From Chitinophaga solisilvae (GTDB taxonomy: Bacteria > Bacteroidota > Bacteroidia > Chitinophagales > Chitinophagaceae): a stretch of DNA of 64,000 bases. Position numbers and translations under genes: made by a program. Below are positions 34,119 through 42,880 of this stretch, piece by piece. Positions within the stretch are counted from its first letter, which is position 1, and every line of letters starts with the position of its first letter. The stretch lies in contig NZ_JAABOK010000008.1 of NCBI RefSeq assembly GCF_009928525.1, positions 62,001-126,000 on the forward strand, in the 5' to 3' direction. The notes beneath the pieces were generated by a model. The model worked only from the letters and a program-made list of their open reading frames with translations. It did no database searches and was not told the origin of the DNA.

Positions 34119-35197
34119 GTGGTGGCGATAATCGGAATTTTTACAATAAACTGATCATCCTGCTGCAGGATAATGATGCTGCGATCGCTGATAAGCGCAT
34201 AACGGTTGCGGATATTTTCCAGGCCAATACCGGAAGACATATCAGGATTGGTTTTCAGCCTGACAGGATTAGACACTACCAGGTGACCTTCCTCCATTTC
34301 CACCGTTACTATCAGCGGATCATTATGGGAGAAACGATTATGCTTGATGGCGTTTTCTATCAGCAGCTGCAGGGATACCGGCGGTATCATCCCTTTCATC
34401 CGTGTCTTCTCATCTATGTTCACCCTGAACTGTACGCTCTGCTGGTGGCGGATGCGCATCAGGAACAGATAGGAATCCAGGAAGTCCAGCTCCGTCTGTA
34501 CCGTTACCAGGTTCTCAAATTTTTTATCGAGGATGTACCGGTAAGTCTTGGCCAGCTGCGTGATGTAGTCGGCCGACAGGTCGGGGCTTTTATACACCAG
34601 GTTGGTCAGCACACTCAGGGAATTAAAGAAGAAGTGCGGATCTATCTGGTTGCGCAGGGCGTCATATTTGGCCTGCAGGTTTTCCCGCATCAGTCTTTCT
34701 GCCTGTACCTGCGACTCCTTCCAGCCGGAATAATAATATACGATGCCGTTGAAAGCCAGTATCAGCAGGTAAAAGCAGAAGATGCCGAAGTTCAGGTCAT
34801 AGCTGAAATTGCGGAAGCTCTCCCAGGCCTCATAGCGGTGAAACAACACAATATCCATGGCGCCGTACAGGAAGCCGAAGCAGTAGGCAGACAACATTCC
34901 ATATACCAGTAATGCGGCGCATAATACGGACAGGCGGCGGGTGGTATGCTGGTTGTGCAGCCGGTGCTCCAGGAATTTGGTCAGGCGTACCGTGCCTTCC
35001 CACACCAGTAATCCGAACAGCACATACACCAGACTGAACATCTGTCCGCGGAAATTCAGCATCTTCAGCTCCTGCACAAAGGTGTGGTCGAAGGATTGAA
35101 AGATGATGCTGAAAGTATACAGTATCAGTATCCTGGACAGATACAGAAACACTTTGCTGGAAAATAACTTTTCGTTCTCCTGGAAATTCATAGTCAT
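34115..35197 (-). CDS. LytS/YehU-type sensor histidine kinase
   Basis: 360 residues. Four predicted transmembrane helices occupy residues about 15-165. The His_kinase domain has the QIDPHFFFNSLSVLTNLVYK phospho-acceptor motif and an ATPase domain with LQLLIENAIKHN and GIGLENIRNRY (N and G boxes). It lacks a HAMP or PAS domain. It autophosphorylates and passes phosphate to the LytTR regulator encoded just downstream. The epimerase gene ends 10 bp upstream, suggesting a four-gene operon. Confidence 0.93.
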   Translation of the reverse strand: MTMNFQENEKLFSSKVFLYLSRILILYTFSIIFQSFDHTFVQELKMLNFRGQMFSLVYVLFGLLVWEGTVRLTKFLEHRLHNQHTTRRLSVLCAALLVYGMLSAYCFGFLYGAMDIVLFHRYEAWESFRNFSYDLNFGIFCFYLLILAFNGIVYYYSGWKESQVQAERLMRENLQAKYDALRNQIDPHFFFNSLSVLTNLVYKSPDLSADYITQLAKTYRYILDKKFENLVTVQTELDFLDSYLFLMRIRHQQSVQFRVNIDEKTRMKGMIPPVSLQLLIENAIKHNRFSHNDPLIVTVEMEEGHLVVSNPVRLKTNPDMSSGIGLENIRNRYALISDRSIIILQQDDQFIVKIPIIATT

Positions 35198-35207
35198 TGC
35201 GGTAATC

Positions 35208-36194
35208 CTAAAAATAGTTATTTTCTTTGAACCAGCTGTGCGCGCCTGCTATCGCATCTTCTATAGGTGTGTAGCGTACCTGCAGTTCGCGTTCTGATTT
35301 CCTGCCGGTGTAATAGTTGTCCAGGCTCAGCATGTAGGCGGCGGTATAATTCAGTTTGCCGCGTATATGTAAAAGCTGCTGCAGTACAGAACCGGTGACC
35401 CCGGCTATTTTCAGGAGGAAGCGCGGGATGCGTATCATCACTTTCTTCTCTCCCGATACCTGGTTCAGTATACTAAAAAATTCGCGGTAGGTAAGATTAT
35501 GACCGGCGAGCAGATAACAGTCGCCGGTCTTCCCCTTGTCTATGGCATTCACGATTCCCCTGCATACATCCTGAATATGAACGAAGTTTTTTCCGCCGGG
35601 CGGATAAAACAGTACTTTCTTTTTCATCCCGTAAAGGATCAGTTTTCCGGAGCTGGGCTTGCTGTCGCGCGGTCCGATCATGAAGGTGGGGTTGACCACC
35701 ACTCCCTGCAAACGCCCTGCAGCTACCTGTTCCAGTACATATTGCTGTGCGAGGTATTTGGTATTGATATAGCCGGAGTTGGCGTTAAACAGCGTGAATC
35801 CGTTCAGCTCCGTACCAGGATGCATTTTGGATCCCGGCCCGATGGTATTGGCGGTGCTGACGTATATCAGTCTTTTCACCTGCTGCGCAATACAGGCTTC
35901 CACGATATATTTGGTAGCCGTGAAGTTCACGCGTTCATAGGCTTCAAAGGAGATGTTCCACTGGTCAGTGATGCAGGCGGTATGGATAACAATATCGCAT
36001 CCTGCCACTGCAGCACAGACATCGTCCCGGTTATCAATATTTCCGGAGAAGATTTCACAGGGAATATCTTCCATACCCAGGAGATTGGCAGATGCGCGGA
36101 TCATGGCTTTCACCTCATATCCCTGCCGGAACAATTCTCTCGTCAGATGGGAGCCGAGAAATCCGTTGGCCCCCGTTATTAATACTTTCATCAT
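35208..36194 (-). CDS. NAD-dependent epimerase/dehydratase (extended SDR)
   Basis: 328 residues. LITGANGFLGSHLTRELFRQ is the Rossmann TGxxGxxG loop; the YINTKYLAQQYVLE segment holds the catalytic YxxxK, preceded by STANTIGPG. The family acts on nucleotide sugars, steroids or aldehydes; the active-site context (NPTFMIGPRDSKPSSG) is closest to dihydroflavonol-4-reductase/3-beta-HSD-like enzymes. Its ATG overlaps the TGA of the SDR upstream, so the two are translationally coupled. Confidence 0.88.
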   Translation of the reverse strand: MMKVLITGANGFLGSHLTRELFRQGYEVKAMIRASANLLGMEDIPCEIFSGNIDNRDDVCAAVAGCDIVIHTACITDQWNISFEAYERVNFTATKYIVEACIAQQVKRLIYVSTANTIGPGSKMHPGTELNGFTLFNANSGYINTKYLAQQYVLEQVAAGRLQGVVVNPTFMIGPRDSKPSSGKLILYGMKKKVLFYPPGGKNFVHIQDVCRGIVNAIDKGKTGDCYLLAGHNLTYREFFSILNQVSGEKKVMIRIPRFLLKIAGVTGSVLQQLLHIRGKLNYTAAYMLSLDNYYTGRKSERELQVRYTPIEDAIAGAHSWFKENNYF

Positions 36195-36988
36195 GTTGCA
36201 AATTGTATTTCTTTCTTCACCTCCCTGGAAACCAGCCGGAGCTTCAGTCCGGCCGGAAGCAGCTGCATGAGCTTATGATTGATGCGGTTCATCAGTCCGG
36301 GTATGATGACCCTGCATTTGGAAAGTGCGCCTTTCAATGCTATTTCCGCGATTTCACTGGCCGGCAACAGGCCCATCTTGCCTTTTATCCCCTGCCCTAT
36401 GATCCTCCGCGTGGTATGCGAATTGGTCATAATAGGCCCGGGATACACCACACTAACCGACAGGCCGGTACCGGACAGTTCTTCTCGCAGCCCCAGAAAG
36501 AAGGAAGATATAAATGCCTTCGATGCGGGATACACCGTTTTATAGGCTATCGGTGTGAAAGCCGCCATGCTGGCTATGTTGAGGATATAACTTTCCTTAT
36601 GTTGCAGCAGATGCGGAATCAGCATCCGCGTAATCATCACAGTACTCCTTACATTCAGCAGGATAATGCTGTCAATTTTTTCAAGAGGGGTAGCGGTAAT
36701 GGAAGAAGTACCGCCCACCCCTGCGTTGTTGATGAGAAAATCGATCTGGTATTGTGACATGATTTCCTGCAGGCAACGCTGCAGGACCTCTGTATTGGTC
36801 ATATCAAATTCAAAGAAACGTACGTCCACGCCGTATTCCAGCTCCAGGCTCTCTGCCAGGGAGAATATATTGCAGCCCGGAAGGGACAGCAAAATCAGGT
36901 TACGGCCCATCGCCGCGCACTGGCGGGCAAACTCCTTTCCCAGTCCGGAACTGGCGCCGGTAATCAGGGTGTACTTCAGTTGTTGCAT
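36191..36988 (-). CDS. Short-chain dehydrogenase/reductase
   Basis: 265 residues using the ATG at 36988 (MQQLKYTLITGASSGLGKEF); the frame extends further upstream to 37225 but that part is not protein-like. It has the TGASSGLG cofactor loop, LINNAGVGG, the catalytic Ser in ILNIASMAAF, and YPASK (YxxxK). The C-terminal hydrophobic segment suggests membrane association, as in SDRs of lipid or steroid type. It is first in the operon with the epimerase at 35208, and possibly the LytS/LytTR genes. Confidence 0.85.
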   Translation of the reverse strand: MQQLKYTLITGASSGLGKEFARQCAAMGRNLILLSLPGCNIFSLAESLELEYGVDVRFFEFDMTNTEVLQRCLQEIMSQYQIDFLINNAGVGGTSSITATPLEKIDSIILLNVRSTVMITRMLIPHLLQHKESYILNIASMAAFTPIAYKTVYPASKAFISSFFLGLREELSGTGLSVSVVYPGPIMTNSHTTRRIIGQGIKGKMGLLPASEIAEIALKGALSKCRVIIPGLMNRINHKLMQLLPAGLKLRLVSREVKKEIQFAT

Positions 36989-37360
36989 AGAATGGCTTTG
37001 GCAGGCGGCTTTCCGGGTGTGAACAGTAGCGGCCCTGGTGACAAATGATTGCATCCGCGGCTGAATGGTATTACACTGACGGCTGCTGGTTCCGTTGATG
37101 TGTGAGCTGTTTTCCGTTCTCAGTATATACCTCAGGCACTGCATATGATTGTAGGCTTTAATTGATGGTACAAAAATGCAACCCGCTGCAGTATCTGCCA
37201 GCAATTTTCCCACGAATTGCAGCATAAGGCAGCTGGACTGTAAAAAAGCAGGCAGGGATCGTAAGCGGCTTTATCTGCATTCCTGGCCGCCTTGTCGCGG
37301 GATATGGTCTGCTGGCCTACTATGCCGCCACCCGATGGTTTTACTCCCTAATTTCAGCCT

Positions 37361-38011
37361 ATGAACCGCGATAAAAAGATACGCCGTATGGCACGCCTGC
37401 TGAGGGTACTGTCATTCCTGCTCGCCGCCACCGGCCTGGTGATGGTGATGCGCCGGGTGCTGGTGGTCAGCGGCAGCCTGACTTCTTTTAACCCTTCCGG
37501 AGGGAAACCTTTTGACCATGGCTTTACAGAGAATCCTCTACTAACTTTCATTCATATACTCCCCGGCGCCATTTTCATGTTGCTGGGCCCTTTGCAGTTT
37601 ATCCCGCGGCTGCGGAGCAGGTTTCCGGCCTTCCACCGCATCAGCGGGCGTATCTTTATCATATCGGCATATATCACCGGCATATCTGCAGTCATGATGC
37701 CTTTTGTGATGCTCCCCATCGGTGGCATCAATGAGGCTGCCGCCTCCATCCTCTTTGGCTGCTGGTTCCTGCTGGCGCTTTCCATGGCCTGGTATCATAT
37801 TCTTCATCAACATACAGGGCTGCACCGGGAATGGATGATCCGGGCATTTGCAACAGGGCTGGCTGTCAGCACCGTGCGCCCCATCATTGCCCTGTTCTTC
37901 GGGTTCTCCGGATTACCGCCGCAGGTCTTCTTTGGCACTGCTTTCTGGATAGGCTTTACCCTGCACCTCATCATCGCGGAGGGATGGATCAATTTCAGCC
38001 GGTGTGCCTGA
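37361..38011 (+). CDS. DUF2306 membrane protein
   Basis: 216 residues with about six hydrophobic helices. The conserved HILPGAIFMLLGPLQFIPRL and the FHRISGRIFIISAYITGISA blocks, plus the HxxWMIRAFA motif (REWMIRAFATG), match the DUF2306 family. The role is unknown; it is an integral inner-membrane protein. It is followed by the DUF92 gene on the same strand. Confidence 0.8.
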   Translation: MNRDKKIRRMARLLRVLSFLLAATGLVMVMRRVLVVSGSLTSFNPSGGKPFDHGFTENPLLTFIHILPGAIFMLLGPLQFIPRLRSRFPAFHRISGRIFIISAYITGISAVMMPFVMLPIGGINEAAASILFGCWFLLALSMAWYHILHQHTGLHREWMIRAFATGLAVSTVRPIIALFFGFSGLPPQVFFGTAFWIGFTLHLIIAEGWINFSRCA

Positions 38012-38022
38012 AATTAATTCCC

Positions 38023-38030
38023 TAGTTTTG
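38023..38030 (+). promoter_or_regulatory. Putative -7 promoter box of DUF92 gene
   Basis: TAGTTTTG fits TAnnTTTG and ends 8 bp before the ATG at 38039, so the DUF92 gene may have its own near-leaderless transcript. Confidence 0.35.
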
Positions 38031-38038
38031 CTGCTCTT

Positions 38039-38776
38039 ATGCAGATACCTGTTACGCAGACTATCATCTTCCTGGTAGTACTGATTATATTTATCATCAT
38101 TTGCGTGAAAGCCCGCAAACTATCGCTGCCGGCAGCGCTGACAGCCGGCCTCATCGGCATACTCATATTTGCAGGAGCAGGCTATCCGGGCATTGTACTA
38201 CTGGCTGTATTCTTTGTACTCGGTACCTGGGCCACCTCCCATCAGAAAGAGAAAAAAGTAATGCTGGAAGCCGACGGGCCGGAGCCACAGCAACGCAAAC
38301 CGGGGCAGGTGCTGGCCAACGGCGGCGTAGCCGCCCTGATGGCGGTAGCAGCGCTGGCAGATCCGCCGCACAGGCATATATACCTGCTGATGCTGGCTGC
38401 CAGTATGGCCTCCGCTACGGCAGATACATTATCGTCTGAACTGGGAATGGTATACGGCCGCAGGCATTTCAACATCCTTACATGGAAGAAGGAAGCCAGA
38501 GGGCTGGATGGCGTTATCAGCCTGGAAGGCACACTGCTGGGGGCACTCGGCGCACTGATTATTGCGCTGCTCTATGCGGCCCTGATCTCTACAGCGGGCG
38601 CATGGTATGTACTGGTTGCCGGCATCGCCGGCAACTTCATGGATTCTGTACTGGGCGCTACGCTGGAACGTAAAAAATTTATTAATAACGACATCGTGAA
38701 CAGCTGCAATACACTGTTTGCTGCGCTGACAGCCTTGTTTATTTATTGGTGTTGTGCCCCGTCTCTACACTTTTAA
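38039..38776 (+). CDS. DUF92 (TMEM19-like) membrane protein
   Basis: 245 residues with six to seven hydrophobic helices. The ATADTLSSELGMVYGRRHFN block and the GVISLEGTLLGALGALIIA and GNFMDSVLGATLE blocks are hallmarks of the DUF92/TMEM19 family. Some members in plants and bacteria phosphorylate phytol-like prenyl alcohols (VTE6), but the substrate here is not known. Its 3' end overlaps the convergent acetolactate decarboxylase gene by 38 bp. Confidence 0.85.
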   Translation: MQIPVTQTIIFLVVLIIFIIICVKARKLSLPAALTAGLIGILIFAGAGYPGIVLLAVFFVLGTWATSHQKEKKVMLEADGPEPQQRKPGQVLANGGVAALMAVAALADPPHRHIYLLMLAASMASATADTLSSELGMVYGRRHFNILTWKKEARGLDGVISLEGTLLGALGALIIALLYAALISTAGAWYVLVAGIAGNFMDSVLGATLERKKFINNDIVNSCNTLFAALTALFIYWCCAPSLHF

Positions 38777-39533
38777 GTTCTTCCTTACGGTCTTTACCGA
38801 AGTCAAACTGCCTGAACTCCGCCGAGCCGGGAAGCGCCAGGGAATAGTTTTCCAGCTCGTCGATGAAAACCGTGGCCCCGCGGGCAATGAAGTCTATGAT
38901 ATGCCCGCCGCTTTGCTTATCGGCAGACAGGAAATGAAAATGGTACCCATGAATACTCAGCGCCTCCAGGTATAAAGGCAGCCTGTACCCTACCAGGTCC
39001 CCGCTGATATGTTTAAAGGAGAAGAAATGTTGCTGGTCCAGCATACCTGCCAGCGGCCTGTAAGGATGCTCCGGCGGCGGAAATGCGCGTGTTCTCACGG
39101 TATCAAAACTACCCTGTATGCGGATGGCGTAAATACCGTTAGGATTTTCCAGCAGGCTGTCCAGATACCTGTACAAGACAGTTCTGCTCATCGCCTGCGG
39201 CAGCACTATCTTTTTATCTGCATGAAAAAAATTAATAAACGCGAGCGAAGTACTACCGGTATCCGCTGCAGGAAATGTTTTTCCGCTGGAGCGGGTTTCA
39301 TAAAATTTTCCATCCAGGATCACCAGCTCTCCATCCAGCTTATCCGGCGCACCCAGGCCGAAGTCGCCGTGCCGCCGCAGCTCTTTGTAGCTATAACAGG
39401 CATCGTATAAACCACCGATGAATGCACTGGCTACGCCAGCCTGAAACAGGGTACCGGAGCGTTGTTCAGTGCGCTGCGCAGATACGGGCAGCATATAAAG
39501 AAGACAGAGCAGGAGGAGCCAACAAGATTTCAT
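38739..39533 (-). CDS. budA: Acetolactate decarboxylase with signal peptide
   Basis: 264 residues. A signal peptide (MKSCWLLLLCLLYMLPVSAQ) precedes the enzyme. Family marks: HGDFGLGAPDKLDGELVILD, the GIYAIRIQGSF block, the zinc-binding region ALSIHGYHFHFLSADKQSGG with two of the His ligands in HGYHFHF and the third in GGHIIDF. The enzyme converts (S)-2-acetolactate to acetoin. Export to the periplasm or outside would be unusual for central metabolism. No acetolactate synthase is adjacent. It is convergent with, and overlaps, DUF92. Confidence 0.88.
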   Translation of the reverse strand: MKSCWLLLLCLLYMLPVSAQRTEQRSGTLFQAGVASAFIGGLYDACYSYKELRRHGDFGLGAPDKLDGELVILDGKFYETRSSGKTFPAADTGSTSLAFINFFHADKKIVLPQAMSRTVLYRYLDSLLENPNGIYAIRIQGSFDTVRTRAFPPPEHPYRPLAGMLDQQHFFSFKHISGDLVGYRLPLYLEALSIHGYHFHFLSADKQSGGHIIDFIARGATVFIDELENYSLALPGSAEFRQFDFGKDRKEELKSVETGHNTNK

Positions 39534-39553
39534 AGCGTTATCTTAAAATAAAA

Positions 39554-39580
39554 TTGCCGGCGCTTTATCAGTGCCGGCAA
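39554..39580 (-). terminator. Terminator of outer-membrane barrel gene
   Basis: ttgccggcgc and gtgccggcaa form a stem of eight or nine pairs; on the minus strand it is followed by ttttatttt. Confidence 0.65.
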
Positions 39581-39611
39581 GTATGATAAAAGCAATCTAA
39601 TCTACTGCTTT

Positions 39612-40307
39612 TTATTTTGTAAACAGATACCCTATGCTGATACCTGCATAACGGTTGCGTAAAGTGCCGTCCGTTCCTACGCTGATACTCGTTAAGCCCA
39701 GGCTGTAACCCGCGCTGAACACCAGGCCCATTTTCATTTCATAGCCAATGGTGAAACTGGCGCCGGCATCAAAATGCTTCATCGGCACATCCGAACGGGG
39801 ATCCGTCATATCCTGCTCCTTTCCTCCGAACTTTACTTCGCGATTATCCGTCAGGTGCGAACCGCTGAGATATATGTCTGACTTTATTTTCCCGTGTATG
39901 CCCATAGCCACGTAAGGCCCCAGTCCTGCAAATATCTTTCCTGTTCCCAGTGGCAGTTTGCCCACGAAGTTAACAGGTAGTTCCAGGTAATTGAGCTTCT
40001 CGTCTGAGTCTACACTAAACTGCTGTCCCAGCGCAGCCGAGTAGCTGTTTCTCTTGAAGTTGACACCCTTCTGGTAATAAAAAAGCCCGGGCTGCAGGGC
40101 AAAATATTTTGTCAGGGGAATATCTGCGACAGCGCCGGCATGCAAACCAGTGATGTTGCTTTTCCGCTGTGTACTGCCAATATTTGCATATTTCTTTTCT
40201 GAGGCTGTAGCCAGGCCATAACCGGCTTTAATGCCAAATCTTATCTGTGATACGGCTGATAATGTAACAGTGAATGTGATGACAGTGAGTAAAAAAAGTT
40301 GCTTCAT
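39612..40307 (-). CDS. Outer-membrane beta-barrel protein (porin family)
   Basis: 231 residues with a signal peptide (MKQLFLLTVITFTVTLSAVS). Alternating-strand segments (RFGIKAGYGLATAS, FALQPGLFYYQKGVNF, NYLELPVNFVGKLPL, FAGLGPYVAMGIHG, GYEMKMGLVFSAGYSLGLTS, GISIGYLF) match the small eight-strand-type PF13568-like barrel common in Bacteroidota. It ends with an aromatic-like FTK residue. It is a single gene; the role may be passive transport or adhesion. Confidence 0.85.
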   Translation of the reverse strand: MKQLFLLTVITFTVTLSAVSQIRFGIKAGYGLATASEKKYANIGSTQRKSNITGLHAGAVADIPLTKYFALQPGLFYYQKGVNFKRNSYSAALGQQFSVDSDEKLNYLELPVNFVGKLPLGTGKIFAGLGPYVAMGIHGKIKSDIYLSGSHLTDNREVKFGGKEQDMTDPRSDVPMKHFDAGASFTIGYEMKMGLVFSAGYSLGLTSISVGTDGTLRNRYAGISIGYLFTK

Positions 40308-40630
40308 GCCAGAGATTAATTTTCAGGTTGATATGGGTTGATACCTCAAATATATCACTATCTGGCCGTTAAAAGATAGTAGGGCCCCGGGCTGATCTAA
40401 CGGTTACGCCTGATGTTTTTTCCTTTTGCCGGTTGTTTCCCGCATGCAGCCTGACTTCTACAGCTGTTTCGCGGCCATTCCGGCCGTGGCTGTTTTACTT
40501 ATCCTGTTTAGCCGTAAATTTATCTTCATGCCGGATACCGGTAGCCATCTTATGCACCACACGAAAATTTCATTAATTTACATCCTGTCTTTCTTCAACC
40601 CGTTATCACTGTTAAACCAAACTATTGCAT

Positions 40631-41938
40631 ATGAAAACAGGCTTACAGCCCTTCTTTTCCGGTAAAAAATACGCGTTACTGCTGCTGCTTCCCGCATCAC
40701 TGTACGTCAGCAGCTGCCAGCAGCCCGCTGCAGGTGGCGGCGGCGTGGCGGCCGACAGTAACAATGTCGGACTCACGCTGCCCGCAGGATTTGGCGCATT
40801 AAAGGTAGCAGACAGCACCGGCAATGCCCGCCATATCACTGTTAATAAAAACGGAGATATATTCATTAAGCTGGAAGATGCCAAAAGCGGACACGGTATC
40901 CTGATGCTCTCCGATAAAAACGGCGATGGTAAAGCCGATGAGCGCACCGGCTTCGGCAATTACCCCGGTACCGGTATCATACTCGGCAAGGACTACCTGT
41001 ATGCGTCCTCCAACACCAGCGTATTCCGCTATAAGCTGAATGAAAAGCAGCAGGTAGCAGATACAGAACATCCAGATACGCTGGTATCCGGCCTGATAGA
41101 CCGCGGACAACACAACTCCAAATCACTGGCGCTGGATGATGCCGGTAATATCTATGTAAATATCGGCGCACCTTCCAACGTATGCCAGGAAAAAGACCGT
41201 ACCAAAGGCTCTCCCGGCATGATGCCCTGCCCCCTGCTCGATTCTGCCGGCGGTATTTGGCAGTTTAAGGCGGATGCACTGCAACAGGGATATGCCACCG
41301 GCAAACGCTTTGCCACCGGCTTGCGTAATGTGGTGGGACTGGACTGGAACCAGGCCGATAAGGCAGTTTATGTAATGCAGCACGGCAGGGATAACCTGCA
41401 CGACTTCTTCCCTGAACTGTATGATACCAAACAGTCTGCGGAACTGCCGGCGGAATGTATGTACAAGTTATTCCAGGGGGCAGACTGCGGCTGGCCCTAT
41501 ATCTATTACGACCAGTTCCAGGAAAAGAAAATTGTATGCCCCGAATACGGCGGCGACGGTAAAAAAGCAGTCACTGATAAATACGAAAATCCGGTGGTTA
41601 CCTTCCCCGGCCACCTGGCGCCCAATGCACTGCTCTTTTACACCGGCAGCATGTTCCCTGAACGTTACAAAAACGGCGCTTTCATTGCCTTTCATGGTTC
41701 CTGGAACCGGGCCCCTGAACCACAGGCCGGCTTCTTCGTTGCGTTCGTACCTTTTCAGAACGGTAAGCCTTCCGGCAAATGGGAAGTGTTTGCAAAAGGT
41801 TTCGCCGGCAAGGATAATATCGCTTCTCCCAGCGATGCCATGCACCGCCCCTGCGGACTGGCACAGGGTCCGGATGGCTCCCTCTACATCTCTGATGATA
41901 AACAGGGCACCATCTACCGGGTTATCTACAAACAATAA
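40631..41938 (+). CDS. PQQ-dependent sugar dehydrogenase-like lipoprotein (sorbosone dehydrogenase family)
   Basis: 435 residues from the ATG at 40631. The signal ends in VSSC (Cys32 or nearby), a lipobox, so it is probably an envelope lipoprotein. The mature protein has a six-bladed beta-propeller order: LMLSDKNGDGKADE, RGQHNSKSLALDD, GLRNVVGLDW, MQHGRDNLHDFFPELYD, the GHLAPNALLFYTGSMFPERY block, AFHGSWNRAPE, RPCGLAQGPDGSLYISDD. These are the marks of the glucose/sorbosone dehydrogenase family that use PQQ. Substrate not predictable. Confidence 0.85.
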   Translation: MKTGLQPFFSGKKYALLLLLPASLYVSSCQQPAAGGGGVAADSNNVGLTLPAGFGALKVADSTGNARHITVNKNGDIFIKLEDAKSGHGILMLSDKNGDGKADERTGFGNYPGTGIILGKDYLYASSNTSVFRYKLNEKQQVADTEHPDTLVSGLIDRGQHNSKSLALDDAGNIYVNIGAPSNVCQEKDRTKGSPGMMPCPLLDSAGGIWQFKADALQQGYATGKRFATGLRNVVGLDWNQADKAVYVMQHGRDNLHDFFPELYDTKQSAELPAECMYKLFQGADCGWPYIYYDQFQEKKIVCPEYGGDGKKAVTDKYENPVVTFPGHLAPNALLFYTGSMFPERYKNGAFIAFHGSWNRAPEPQAGFFVAFVPFQNGKPSGKWEVFAKGFAGKDNIASPSDAMHRPCGLAQGPDGSLYISDDKQGTIYRVIYKQ

Positions 41939-41956
41939 TCTTATCCATATAAAAAC

Positions 41957-41990
41957 AAAAGAGAACACCGCCCGTGGTGTTCTCTTTTTT
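41957..41990 (+). terminator. Rho-independent terminator
   Basis: aaaagagaacacc / ggtgttctctttt stem with a 5-base loop, followed by a T-run; lies between the dehydrogenase and the convergent GNAT gene. Confidence 0.85.
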
Positions 41991-42018
41991 ATTCAGCATA
42001 GATCTGTCATGTGCGCTG

Positions 42019-42795
42019 TCAGGCCAGTTTATAGTTAATCACCTGTTTCACCGCTTTAAATCCAAGCCTTGTGTATACACGTTCTCCTGCAACGGATGCA
42101 TGCAATACACATTTCGTTCTGCCAAGCTGTATACCTTCCTTCAACAGCTGTACCGTTACTTCAGCAGCCAGCCCCTGCCCGCGGAATTCCGGCAGGGTGC
42201 CTATCATATGCAACCCTGCATAGCCGTCTTCATCGAAATAGATAAAGCCGCAGGAAGATGGCACATCCTGCTGATAGCCGATGAATAACCTGATTTTATC
42301 TTCCTGGTGCAGCAATGTTTCGAGAATACTGCCGTCCACATGGTATCCGAAAGAGGCGGAAGCGATGGCCGCATACAGCTGTGCATCTGCTGCGGTAGCT
42401 ATTCGCTGAAAACGGAATCCCGGATTGTTTTCCGGCAGGGTTATGGCTGTGGTGTCAATGATCATGCCCTGTAACCTGGACGTTTCTGTGAAGCCCGCTG
42501 CCAGTAAGGTATCTGCGAATTGTTCTCCGGTGGTCTGCGTAAGCGCCATTATTTCCGGCAACTGTCTTTCTCTGATCAGTGCCGGCAGATTACTGAATAC
42601 TTCTTTGTCTGCTTCCGGCGCAAATATTCTTTTAGGCCAGTCCGATGCCAGCGGCGTGGTGGCACTGAATGCCGGCATTTCCTGCAGAATGCCCGCGCGG
42701 CGGCCTACAAACCGCCAGAGCGAGTACAGGTTATTTATGATAGCTTGTTCTGTTGTTCCTGGTGTTTCCGTGATGTTGCCTGTCATTGTTTCCAT
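42019..42795 (-). CDS. GNAT-family N-acetyltransferase
   Basis: 258 residues. The C-terminal half is the GNAT domain, with LHMIGTLPEFRGQGLAAEVT (acetyl-CoA pyrophosphate-binding R-x-x-G-x-G/A loop) and LHASVAGERVYTRLGFKAV. The N-terminal half (about 130 residues) resembles a degenerate second GNAT-like domain. The substrate is unknown. It is convergent with the sorbosone-dehydrogenase-like gene, and its promoter side faces the end of the siderophore operon. Confidence 0.8.
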   Translation of the reverse strand: METMTGNITETPGTTEQAIINNLYSLWRFVGRRAGILQEMPAFSATTPLASDWPKRIFAPEADKEVFSNLPALIRERQLPEIMALTQTTGEQFADTLLAAGFTETSRLQGMIIDTTAITLPENNPGFRFQRIATAADAQLYAAIASASFGYHVDGSILETLLHQEDKIRLFIGYQQDVPSSCGFIYFDEDGYAGLHMIGTLPEFRGQGLAAEVTVQLLKEGIQLGRTKCVLHASVAGERVYTRLGFKAVKQVINYKLA

Positions 42796-42817
42796 ACTGC
42801 ATCGTTTTAATCTGTCA

Positions 42818-42825
42818 CAAAACTA
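42818..42825 (-). promoter_or_regulatory. Putative -7 promoter box of GNAT gene
   Basis: On the minus strand TAGTTTTG fits TAnnTTTG, 22 bp before the ATG at 42795. Confidence 0.4.
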
Positions 42826-42834
42826 ACGGACCAC

Positions 42835-42878
42835 CTGGACTACCTGATAGTCCAGTTCAGAATAAACAGGTAGTCCAG
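42835..42878. promoter_or_regulatory. Overlapping inverted repeats after the siderophore operon
   Basis: ctggacta (42835-42842) pairs with tagtccag (42848-42855), while the longer ctggactacctg (42835-42846) pairs perfectly with caggtagtccag (42867-42878). The two hairpins exclude each other. They lie between the SIP stop codon and the GNAT promoter; a terminator, operator or attenuator is possible. Confidence 0.55.
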
Positions 42879-42880
42879 AT

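Noticed and set aside
36989..37225. 79-residue N-terminal extension of the SDR frame
   Set aside because: Not protein-like and upstream of the clear Rossmann start at MQQLKYTLITG; the ATG at 36988 is preferred.
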